From: an uncultured Altererythrobacter sp.
GTDB taxonomy: Bacteria > Pseudomonadota > Alphaproteobacteria > Sphingomonadales > Sphingomonadaceae
DNA: 12,243 bases
Assembly: GCA_946886175.1 (NCBI GenBank)
Contig: CAMPIA010000020.1
Location: 1 to 12,243, forward strand
Direction of reading: 5' to 3'
The notes below the pieces were generated by a model. That model was not told where the DNA came from, did no database searches, and saw only the letters and a program-made list of their open reading frames with translations. Shown here one piece after another: positions 6,125 through 12,243 of this stretch (positions are counted from its first letter, which is position 1; every line of letters begins with the position of its first letter). Both the position numbers and the translations under genes were made by a program.

Positions 6125-6906
6125 CGCACGAGCACCCGCGATGCCTGGTCGATCGAGAGCTGCACGATGTCGCCGAACTGGTCGTAGATCATCGGCGCGG
6201 CGATAATCAGCGCGGCGATCCCCGCGAGCACGCCCGCCGGAAGGCCGAGCGCGAACAGGTTGAGCGCCGGCGCCGAGCGGCTGAGCACGCCGGTGACCAT
6301 CTGCACCAGCAGGAGAACCAGCGTGATCGGCAGCGCGATGCGCACCGCGGTTTCGAACATCGCCCCGGCGAAGCTCGCCACCTGGGCGAACCCGTCGGCC
6401 CCCATCCAGGTGTCGCCGGGCGGGAAGGCGCGGTAGCTTTCGACCAGCAGCGCGATCCAGTGCAGATGCGCGCCGAGCGCGAGGAAGATCAGCGTCAGCA
6501 CGATGGTGAAATACTGGCCGAACGCGGTCGTCTGGCCGCCGCCGCTCGGGTCGGCCGCCATTGCCATGCTCATCCCCATCGCGCCGCTGATGACCTCCGC
6601 GGCGATCGTCGGCGCGGCGAAAGCGATCTGCAGTACGAAGCCGAGCGCGAGCCCGATCGCGACCTCTCCCGCGACCGCCATCAGCCCGGCGGTAGAGAAC
6701 AGCGCCTCCGGCGGCTCGATCGCCGGCAGCCAGACGCCGACGAAGATCGCCAGCGCCCCGGTCAGGCACACGCGCACCGTGATCGGGATCGAGGCCGCGC
6801 CGAAGAACGGGGCGGCGACAAGACCCGCGCCGATGCGGGTCATCAGGAACACCACGCGCCAGAAATCCTGTTCGATCGCGCCGAGACCCAGATCGAGTGC
6901 GATCAC
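6121..6906 (-). CDS. fliR: Flagellar export gate protein FliR
   Basis: This 261-residue polytopic membrane protein forms the export gate core with FliP and FliQ. It has the typical FliR pattern: an N-terminal FWRVVFLMTRIGAGLVAAPF segment, LTGALAIFVG, a central IALALGFVLQ-like helix followed by GAMGMSMAMAADPSGG and TTAFGQYF, and a late loop with SAPALNLFALGLP, a signature of the family. The start is a GTG at 6906 whose last bases overlap the fliQ stop (GTGA). AGGA lies 7 nt upstream inside fliQ, which supports it. The same frame is open much further upstream but there only overlaps fliQ and gives charged, non-membrane sequence. The end overlaps flhB by 4 nt. Confidence 0.95.
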   Translation of the reverse strand: MIALDLGLGAIEQDFWRVVFLMTRIGAGLVAAPFFGAASIPITVRVCLTGALAIFVGVWLPAIEPPEALFSTAGLMAVAGEVAIGLALGFVLQIAFAAPTIAAEVISGAMGMSMAMAADPSGGGQTTAFGQYFTIVLTLIFLALGAHLHWIALLVESYRAFPPGDTWMGADGFAQVASFAGAMFETAVRIALPITLVLLLVQMVTGVLSRSAPALNLFALGLPAGVLAGIAALIIAAPMIYDQFGDIVQLSIDQASRVLVR

Positions 6907-7175
6907 TGGCCGATCCTGGCGATTTCCATGAAGATTTCCTGCATGAAGTCGCCCAGCAGCGCCATCATCGAGGCACCGAAAAGCACCAGCACGAGCGCCA
7001 CCGCGGCTAGCTTGGGCACGAAAGTCAGCGTCTGCTCGTTGACCGAGGTCGCCGCCTGGACCAGCCCCACGACGAGGCCGATCGCGAGCGCGGCAAGCAG
7101 CACGGGGGCCGCGACCAGCGCGGTGATCCACAACATGCGGTCCGCCAGGGCGAGGAGGATGGGAAGCTCGTCCAT
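6903..7175 (-). CDS. fliQ: Flagellar export gate protein FliQ
   Basis: This 90-residue small membrane protein has two hydrophobic helices (about 15-40 and 50-75) joined by the highly conserved loop VQAATSVNEQTLTFVPKL. That loop is diagnostic of the FliQ/SpaQ family of the type III export gate. FliQ subunits surround the FliP-FliR core. The ATG at 7175 lies 2 nt after the fliP stop; an in-frame upstream ATG inside fliP would add 15 residues and is unlikely. The stop overlaps the fliR GTG start. The length matches the family norm (about 90). Confidence 0.96.
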   Translation of the reverse strand: MDELPILLALADRMLWITALVAAPVLLAALAIGLVVGLVQAATSVNEQTLTFVPKLAAVALVLVLFGASMMALLGDFMQEIFMEIARIGQ

Positions 7176-7177
7176 GG

Positions 7178-7933
7178 CTAGGCGAAACTGGCCGCGAGCG
7201 AGCCCATCAGCAGCGCCCACCCGTCGACGAGGACGAACAGCAGCAGCTTGAACGGCAGCGAGACGAGCATCGGGCTCATCATCATCATGCCCAGGCTCAT
7301 CAGCACGCTCGAAACCACGAGATCGATCACCAGGAACGGCAGGAACAGCATGAAGCCGATCTGGAACGCGGTCTTGAGCTCGCTGGTCACGAATGCCGGA
7401 AGCAGGATCGAGAACGGCACGTCCTGCGGACTGGCGAACTGCGGCGCGTCGGCGATGTCGGAGAACATCTCCAGGTCACGCTCGCGCGTCTGGCGGATCA
7501 TGAAGGCGTGGAACTGGTCGCCCGCCACCTCGATCGCCTGTTCGGCGTTCATCTGCCCGGCGGCGTAGGGCGCGATGGCGGCATCGTTCACCCGCTCGAG
7601 CGTGGGCGCCATGATGAACAGCGAAAGGAACAGCGACAGCCCGATCAGCACCTGGTTCGGCGGCGACTGTTGCAGGCCCAGGGCCTGGCGCAGGATCGCG
7701 AGCACCACGATGATCCGGGTGAAGCTGGTCATCATCAGGACCAGCGCGGGCAGAATCGTCAGCAGCCCCATGACGAGGAGCAGCTGGAGCGACATGCTCA
7801 GCGGTTCGCCCCCCGCGCCGCCGAGCTCGCCGAATGCGCGGTCGAGCGCGCCGGGCACGGCGGCCTGCGCCTTGGCGACGGCCGGCAGCGCGAGCGCGGC
7901 GAGCGCGCCCAGGATCGCGGTCGGCCGCTTCAT
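7178..7933 (-). CDS. fliP: Flagellar export gate protein FliP
   Basis: This 251-residue inner-membrane protein is the main pore-forming subunit of the flagellar export gate. It begins with a cleavable signal peptide, as most FliP proteins do (hydrophobic 7-18, AKAQA near 20-24). The conserved core follows: MMTSFTRIIVVLAILRQALG, QQSPPNQVLIGLSLFLSLFIM, a periplasmic region with QTRERDLEMF, and the C-terminal helices with FQIGFMLFLPFLVIDLVVSS and the Met-rich SLGMMMMSP. All family hallmarks are present and the length is normal. The ATG overlaps the fliO stop (ATGA). Confidence 0.97.
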   Translation of the reverse strand: MKRPTAILGALAALALPAVAKAQAAVPGALDRAFGELGGAGGEPLSMSLQLLLVMGLLTILPALVLMMTSFTRIIVVLAILRQALGLQQSPPNQVLIGLSLFLSLFIMAPTLERVNDAAIAPYAAGQMNAEQAIEVAGDQFHAFMIRQTRERDLEMFSDIADAPQFASPQDVPFSILLPAFVTSELKTAFQIGFMLFLPFLVIDLVVSSVLMSLGMMMMSPMLVSLPFKLLLFVLVDGWALLMGSLAASFA

Positions 7934-8211
7934 GCTATGGTTTCCTCCAGCGCCGCGCGCGCGGGCGCTTCGGCGAGGCGGGTGAGCCCGGCGCGCGAGG
8001 TCGAGACGAGGATCTCGCGCCCGTGGAACTCGATCACCGCCAGTCGCATCGTGGGCGAGAGCATCGTGGTCTCGACGATCCGCACCGATTTCGTACCGCC
8101 CTGGGGCGCGCCGAACTTCCCCTGCATGCGCTGCGCGAGCTTGAGGCTGCCCCAGATCATCAGGCCGATCAGCGGCAGCAGAATCAGGAGTTTGAGGACG
8201 TACCAGAACAT
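7930..8211 (-). CDS. fliO: Flagellar biosynthesis protein FliO
   Basis: This 93-residue bitopic membrane protein has one N-terminal transmembrane helix (about 2-21) and a small cytoplasmic domain with VRIVETTMLSPTMRLAVIEF and GREILVSTSRAGLTRL, the usual FliO pattern. FliO helps FliP fold and assemble into the export gate and is absent from the final core. Its place directly before fliP confirms the assignment, since FliO is otherwise poorly conserved. The start shares one base with the fliN stop (TGATG) and the end overlaps fliP by 4 nt. Confidence 0.88.
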   Translation of the reverse strand: MFWYVLKLLILLPLIGLMIWGSLKLAQRMQGKFGAPQGGTKSVRIVETTMLSPTMRLAVIEFHGREILVSTSRAGLTRLAEAPARAALEETIA

Positions 8212-8534
8212 CAGGCGGCGCTTTCCACCGGCGTCGAAGTGACCTCGATCGGCGGCGCGCGGCGCTCGCGCGAGGCGCTGCCGCGGCCGTCGCCGACCAG
8301 TTCGAGGATGCGCAGGCCGAAGCGGTTGCCTTCGGCCACCACTTCGCCCTTGGCGATCAGCTTGCCGTTGACGAGCACGTCGAGCGGCTCGTCGGTCAGG
8401 CGGTCGAGCATGACCACGCTTTCCTCTGCGAGGTCGAGCACCTCGCGCAGGTTCATCTGGGTGCGGCCGAGCTCGACCGTGAGGCGGACGTCGATGTCCT
8501 GGATCAGGCCGAAGCCCTGGGTTGCATCGTTCAT
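8211..8534 (-). CDS. fliN: Flagellar motor switch protein FliN
   Basis: This 107-residue cytoplasmic C-ring protein consists of one SpoA (surface presentation of antigens) domain at about 13-80, with DIDVRLTVELGRTQMNLREV, PLDVLVNGKLIAKGEVV and RFGLRILELV. FliN polymers form the lower part of the switch complex and dock the FliH-FliI ATPase. The 20-plus residue N-terminal extension of enteric FliN is missing, as is common in alphaproteobacteria, while a polar tail of about 27 residues (81-107, rich in Arg and Pro) follows the SpoA fold. The start shares one base with the fliM stop and the stop shares one base with the fliO start. Confidence 0.94.
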   Translation of the reverse strand: MNDATQGFGLIQDIDVRLTVELGRTQMNLREVLDLAEESVVMLDRLTDEPLDVLVNGKLIAKGEVVAEGNRFGLRILELVGDGRGSASRERRAPPIEVTSTPVESAA

Positions 8535-9427
8535 CACGAATCCTTTCCGGTGAAAGTCTGGGTAATCTGAAGCGCGACCTGGTCGTCGACTTCGCCCACC
8601 GTGCCGCGAGCGATGACGATCTCGCCCACCTGGAGCGGCACGCTGCGCGCGACCTTGATCGGGATCACCGCCCCGGGCGTGATCGCAGCCAGGCGGTGAA
8701 GGGGTATTTCCATGTCGACCAGCCGCGCCCCGGCGGAGAGCGGAAGGTCGGCGAAAGGCGCCTCGTCGATCCCCGGCTTGCGGCGCGAGGTCGGCGCGCG
8801 CGGGACAGAAGCGCGCTTGGGCAGGAGCGAGGACAGCGCGGCGGTCTCGACCGCGAGCACAATCCGCCATTCGCGGCCGTGCGCGGAGACTTCCAGCGAG
8901 AGCACGGTCAGCTCGGCGTCGGGCAGGAACGGCGCGCGGCGGTCGGCGACCATCGCGTCGGGGCGGAAATCGAGCCCGCCCAGTTCGCCGGCGATCGCGG
9001 CGAGGACCTGCTTCTCGAGCCGCTGGGCGAGCAGGCCCGCGGTGTGCGGGAGCTTCGCCGGGAGCGGCTCGCCGACTTCGCCGGTGCCGCCGAACGTGCG
9101 GTCGAGCTGTCCGAGGATCGCGCGCCCGTCGAGCGCGAGGAACAGCACGTGGCCCGCCATCCCGAACAGGTGGCGGCTGGTGGCCACGAGCGGGGCGCAC
9201 TGTTCGGGGAGCTGCGCGCCCGAGATCGCCTGTGCGCCGAGCGAGCCGATCCGCACTTCGGCGTCGTCGGTCACCGCGGCGATGCAGGCGCGCAACGCGC
9301 CGGCCAGCCGCGCGCCGAAGCGCTCGAATTCGGGGCCGAGCTCGACCTGCGTCTCGCGCTGGCTGAGCAGCGCGGAACAATGGCTCGCGGCGCGCGCCGC
9401 GGCCGTGGGGACCGAATGCTGCATCAT
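8534..9427 (-). CDS. fliM: Flagellar motor switch protein FliM, lacking a clear CheY-binding peptide
   Basis: This 297-residue C-ring protein links the rotor to the chemotaxis signal. The middle domain (about 28-205) includes FERFGARL (35-42) and the GGxG motif FGGTGE (112-117). A linker of about 20 residues and a C-terminal SpoA domain (225-291) with MEIPLHRLAAITPGAVIPI follow. The protein is shorter than typical FliM (around 320-335). The N-terminal EIDALL-type segment that binds phosphorylated CheY is not recognisable; the nearest resemblance is LSQRETQVEL at 21-30, which abuts the middle domain. The reading frame upstream of the ATG meets a stop after 43 codons and contains no such motif. 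The first ATG overlaps the fliL stop by 4 nt; the next codon is also ATG and could serve. Confidence 0.88.
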   Translation of the reverse strand: MMQHSVPTAAARAASHCSALLSQRETQVELGPEFERFGARLAGALRACIAAVTDDAEVRIGSLGAQAISGAQLPEQCAPLVATSRHLFGMAGHVLFLALDGRAILGQLDRTFGGTGEVGEPLPAKLPHTAGLLAQRLEKQVLAAIAGELGGLDFRPDAMVADRRAPFLPDAELTVLSLEVSAHGREWRIVLAVETAALSSLLPKRASVPRAPTSRRKPGIDEAPFADLPLSAGARLVDMEIPLHRLAAITPGAVIPIKVARSVPLQVGEIVIARGTVGEVDDQVALQITQTFTGKDS

Positions 9428-10005
9428 TGGACGATGAAGGTCCGGAAGTAGACGTTGTCGACGCCGCCGAAGCCTTCCTGCGCGACCAGCACGTCGTTGA
9501 CCGCGGCGGTCAGGCGTTGCTGCAGGCGCTTCTTGCCTTCGCTCGACATCACCTCATCCTCGGGAGTATCGGCGAGCTCGACGAGGAGGCGCGAGCGGAT
9601 CGCCAGGCTGTGCTCGTCGAGCCACATCAGCACGCGCCCGTCGCGGCGGGTCGAGGCGGCGAGGCTCACCTGGATCAGACCGTCGCTGTCGCGCAGGTTC
9701 GAGGTGAAGTCCTCGGCGAAGCTGAAGTAGGCGGTGCGGTACTTGCTGCCGCCCTCGCCATAGACGAGCGCGCCGCCGTCCTCGCCCTTGGGCGCGGGCG
9801 GAGCGTAAGGATCCTCCTCGCCCTTGAGCACGAACTGCGGCCCGGTTTCCTTGGCTTCGGCCCCGGCCGTCTGGATCACGCCGGCGGCCATCAGGCCGAA
9901 CACCGTGCCGCCGCCGACACCGGCGAGCACCACGGCGAGCAGCGCGAGCTTGAGCAGACCCTTGCCCTTGCCCGACTTTTCCTTCGTTTGCTTCTTGTCA
10001 CTCAT
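9424..10005 (-). CDS. fliL: Flagellar basal body-associated protein FliL
   Basis: This 193-residue single-pass inner-membrane protein has a Lys-rich cytoplasmic N-terminus (1-19), a transmembrane helix (about 17-41) and a periplasmic domain. The domain contains YFSFAEDFTSNLRDSDGLIQV and ends with VYFRTFIVQ, the usual FliL terminus. FliL encircles the stator units and supports motor torque. A Gly/Pro/Asp-rich linker (about 50-90) joins helix and domain. It starts 33 nt after fliK, one of the few real gaps in the block, with GGGGA about 10 nt before the ATG, so it may be the first gene of the tightly coupled fliL-flhB set. Confidence 0.92.
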   Translation of the reverse strand: MSDKKQTKEKSGKGKGLLKLALLAVVLAGVGGGTVFGLMAAGVIQTAGAEAKETGPQFVLKGEEDPYAPPAPKGEDGGALVYGEGGSKYRTAYFSFAEDFTSNLRDSDGLIQVSLAASTRRDGRVLMWLDEHSLAIRSRLLVELADTPEDEVMSSEGKKRLQQRLTAAVNDVLVAQEGFGGVDNVYFRTFIVQ

Positions 10006-10038
10006 TCCCGTGTCCCCGGTAGAAAAATGGTCGCCCGA

Positions 10039-11385
10039 TCAGGCGAATATGCCCGAGCGGCGCTCGCCGCCCCGGCCTGTGTCGTCGCCGCGGGCCTGTC
10101 CGCGCTGTTGTTCGTTGCGTTCCTGGCGGGCGGCATTGTTGCCTGCGTTGTTGCTCTCGCGATCGCTCGCCGTGCCCCGCGCCGAGCCGTTGGCGCCCGC
10201 CTGCCCCTGCTGCTGCTGCGCGCCCGCGCCGGCATCGCTCTGGGCGAAGGCCGGACGCTCGGCGACCGCCGCCGCGACCGCGCGATGCGCGTCGGGATCG
10301 GCAGCCGAAAGCTGGACCGCGAGCTGGCCGTCGCGCCGCTGGTCGAAGCGCAGCGAAAGCTCGCCGAATTCGGCATGGTCGAAGGCGAGCGTCGCGGTCT
10401 TCGCGGTCAGCGACTCGCGCGCGGCCGAGAGGCTGTCGACGATGCGGGTCAGTTCGCGGGCGACCTGGCTTTCGAGACCGGGGCGCTCGGCCGCGAACGG
10501 CCGCACGCCGTCCACCGCGGACTCGGCCGGTGCGGGAACCGCGACGACGGAGGGCGCGGAATTGCCCGGAGCGGGCGGCATCGGCGCCGTTTCGGCGACG
10601 GTCTTGAGGGCCGGCCTGGCGGCGAGTTCAGGGGCCGGCCGCTGCTCGCCCGACGGGTCGCGCTGCGCCGAGCGGTCGCCGGCGTTCGCGGCGAGGCGCG
10701 GTTCGGCGGCGGAAACTTCGGACTTGGCCGCCGCGAGCGCTTCACGCGGGGCGTTCTGCTGCTCGCCGTCCGCGGGCAGCGGCGCGACCTTAAGCGCGAC
10801 CGACGCGGCGGGAGCGGCGTCGTTGCGCGCCGGTGCGGTGGCGCCCGGTGCGCTCGCGCCGTCGTCGCCCGATGCCACCGGCAGCGACGCCGCGAGCGCG
10901 CGCGCCGTGGTCTGCATCGAGGCGGTCTGCGCGGATGCGGTGTCGGAAGGCGTTTCGCCGGTGGCGACGGCGAGCGACGGCACCGCCTGGCTGGCTGCGA
11001 CGATGGCCGCGACGTTTGCGGGGTCGACCGCGGCCCCGGCGGCGTTCTCGCCCTCGCTCGCGTCGGTTTCGCCGGAGGCCGGCTCGCCCGCTTCGCCTTC
11101 GGCGTTTGCCGGAACGGCAAGCACCGGCAGTGCGGGCGGCAAAATCTTGCCGTTTGCGGCAATGGCGGGTGCGGCCGCGCCGGCGGCTGCGGCGGCGTCG
11201 GACGGAACTTGTTCCGCAGACGCGGGCGTCGACGATTTGCCTGCGGCGCCCGTATCCGCGCCCTGCGCGGTGAGAATCGAGGAGAAGCCAGCTGCCTTGG
11301 GGCTATCGCCACGCCCGGCAGGCGCGGCGGCGCCGCGCTCGAAGATCGAGGGAAGTTTCGCCTTGGAGAGGAGCTGGGAGATCAT
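10039..11385 (-). CDS. fliK: Flagellar hook-length control protein FliK
   Basis: The protein has 448 residues. FliK is exported during hook growth, measures hook length and triggers the FlhB switch. The first 300 residues are Ala/Pro-rich low-complexity sequence, as expected of the ruler part. The conserved C-terminal domain lies at about 301-380, with LTAKTATLAFDHAEFGELSL and the following RFDQRRDGQLAVQLSA. The last 70 residues are rich in Gln, Asn, Gly and Arg, with a QQQQ run at 390-393, and look disordered. Assignment rests on the C-terminal domain and on the position between fliJ and fliL. The gene has strong third-position GC bias, giving long open frames on the other strand. Confidence 0.87.
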   Translation of the reverse strand: MISQLLSKAKLPSIFERGAAAPAGRGDSPKAAGFSSILTAQGADTGAAGKSSTPASAEQVPSDAAAAAGAAAPAIAANGKILPPALPVLAVPANAEGEAGEPASGETDASEGENAAGAAVDPANVAAIVAASQAVPSLAVATGETPSDTASAQTASMQTTARALAASLPVASGDDGASAPGATAPARNDAAPAASVALKVAPLPADGEQQNAPREALAAAKSEVSAAEPRLAANAGDRSAQRDPSGEQRPAPELAARPALKTVAETAPMPPAPGNSAPSVVAVPAPAESAVDGVRPFAAERPGLESQVARELTRIVDSLSAARESLTAKTATLAFDHAEFGELSLRFDQRRDGQLAVQLSAADPDAHRAVAAAVAERPAFAQSDAGAGAQQQQGQAGANGSARGTASDRESNNAGNNAARQERNEQQRGQARGDDTGRGGERRSGIFA

Positions 11386-11415
11386 CGGCCTGCCGTACGG
11401 TTGTTACCGCTCCGG

Positions 11416-11841
11416 CTATTCAAGATGCGTGCCAGTTTTCCTCGAAGACGCGGGATCTTGCCTGGCGGCGCGATCGACGATCGAACGGGCGAGGTCGCGC
11501 CGGCCCTCCTCGGCTTTCTGCAACCTGCGATCGGCGACCGCGAGATCGGCCAGCCGGTCGTCGGCTTCGCGCCGCGCGTCGGCCGCCTGGCGCGAGGCGG
11601 TGGCGCCCAGGTCGTGCAGATGGCTCCCTAGCAGGCTCGCGCTGCGCAGGTCCGCGCCATCGCGCGAGGTGTCGCGCAAGGCATAGAGCTGCGAGAGCGT
11701 GCGCGTGCGTTCGGAAAGCTGTTCGAGCTTCTGGCGCACCGCTTCGGCGCGGTGCGCCTCGGCCGCGGCCTGCCGATGCTCGGCCGAGCGCATGCGTTCG
11801 ATCAGCGCCGCGCGGCGCAGACGCCCCCGGTCACTCGTCAT
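11416..11841 (-). CDS. fliJ: Flagellar export chaperone FliJ
   Basis: This 141-residue protein is almost entirely predicted coiled coil, rich in Arg, Ala, Glu and Leu. Representative segments are ERMRSAEHRQAAAEAHR and KLEQLSERTRTLSQL, plus a second helix from about 80 to 125. FliJ is the stalk of the FliI ATPase ring and recycles export chaperones. Such proteins are weakly conserved, so the call rests on length, coiled-coil nature and the position directly after fliI, which it overlaps by 11 nt. GGAA precedes the ATG closely. The stop is 30 nt before fliK. Confidence 0.82.
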   Translation of the reverse strand: MTSDRGRLRRAALIERMRSAEHRQAAAEAHRAEAVRQKLEQLSERTRTLSQLYALRDTSRDGADLRSASLLGSHLHDLGATASRQAADARREADDRLADLAVADRRLQKAEEGRRDLARSIVDRAARQDPASSRKTGTHLE

Positions 11842-12243
11842 TTCCGACCAGCGTTTCCAGGTCGGTCATCGCCCGATCGAGCGAAATCCGCTCGCCGGTT
11901 TCCTGCTTGAGGAAGGCCGAGATTTGCGGGTGAAGCGCGATGCCGCGGTCGATCAACGGATCGGCCCCGGCGCGATAGGCGCCCATCAGGAGCAGGTCGC
12001 GATTGCTCTCGTAGGCCGAGACGAGCGCGCGCAGCTTGCGCGCGAGGGCGTTCTGGCGCGGATCGGCGACGTCGCTCATCACGCGGCTGAGCGAGGCGCC
12101 GACATCGACCGCCGGATACTGCCCGCGCTGCGCGAGGTCGCGCGAGAGCACGATGTGGCCGTCGAGGATCGAACGCGCGGTGTCGACCACCGGATCGTTC
12201 TGGTCGTCGCCGTCGGCGAGCACGGTGTAGATGCCGGTGATCG
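11831..12243 (-). CDS. fliI: Flagellum-specific ATPase FliI, C-terminal part
   Basis: Only the last 136 residues are in the window; the gene runs off the right edge on its 5' side. The visible part has the FliI/F1-beta-like signature GIYTVLADGDDQNDPV, then RSILDGHIVLSRDLAQRGQY, the following PAVDVGASLSRVM, and the C-terminal helical domain ending in LETLVGNDE. FliI hexamers energise flagellar export together with FliH and FliJ. The Walker A and B regions lie outside the window. A GTG at 12221-12223 is an internal Val codon, not the start. Confidence 0.95.
   Translation of the reverse strand, partial: ITGIYTVLADGDDQNDPVVDTARSILDGHIVLSRDLAQRGQYPAVDVGASLSRVMSDVADPRQNALARKLRALVSAYESNRDLLLMGAYRAGADPLIDRGIALHPQISAFLKQETGERISLDRAMTDLETLVGNDE

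Noticed and set aside
6125..6769. 215-codon upstream extension of the flhB frame
   Set aside because: It overlaps fliR completely, gives Arg-rich non-membrane sequence, and the ATGA overlap marks the normal FlhB start.
5818..7251. Plus-strand open frame of 477 codons
   Set aside because: Antisense to flhB, fliR and fliQ; composition is that of a shadow frame, rich in Arg and His.
9427..11631. Long plus-strand open frame (734 codons), with another of 620 codons overlapping it
   Set aside because: Both lie antisense to fliK, fliL and fliJ. The translations are Arg/Gly/Ala-rich with no domain, and such frames arise from GC-rich third positions of the real genes.
12221..12223. GTG as a possible start of a short 130-residue gene at the right edge
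   Set aside because: The frame continues in both directions as conserved FliI sequence, so the codon is an internal Val.

Overview
The window looks like a chromosomal segment of a GC-rich alphaproteobacterium, most likely from the Sphingomonadales (Erythrobacter, Novosphingobium or Sphingomonas relatives). The basis is high GC content, long antisense open frames typical of such genomes, and the style of the proteins. The exact genus cannot be told from sequence alone.

From the right edge down to about 3150, everything is one tightly packed flagellar block on the minus strand. It reads fliI (3' end only), fliJ, fliK, fliL, fliM, fliN, fliO, fliP, fliQ, fliR, flhB, fliD, fliS. It encodes the end of the export ATPase, its chaperone, the hook-length ruler, the stator-associated FliL, two switch (C-ring) proteins, the membrane export gate (FliOPQR plus FlhB), the filament cap and the flagellin chaperone. 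From fliL through flhB every junction overlaps by 1-4 nt or is separated by 2 nt, so translation is probably coupled. Flagellin, FlhA, the stator and chemotaxis genes are not in the window.

After fliS comes a 205-bp, comparatively AT-rich spacer (2947-3151) with a 10-bp direct repeat, two short dyads and a sigma-54-like element. It is followed by a minus-strand FixJ/LuxR-type regulator (2311-2946) whose receiver domain has lost key phosphorylation residues. This gene probably regulates, or is regulated with, the flagellar genes, but that is inference.

The left end is non-flagellar. A plus-strand short-chain dehydrogenase resembling type II 3-hydroxyacyl-CoA dehydrogenase (1480-2274) converges on the regulator gene. 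A minus-strand Tat-exported PhoX/DUF839 protein (29-1354) is divergent from the dehydrogenase across a 125-bp spacer.

No RNA genes, CRISPR arrays, insertion sequences or phage genes were seen, and no gene-free stretch exceeds 205 bp. No wholly new system is evident. The points most worth checking are the FliM without a recognisable CheY-binding peptide, the degenerate receiver of the regulator, the altered active-site motifs of the dehydrogenase and the structured spacer at 3077-3135.
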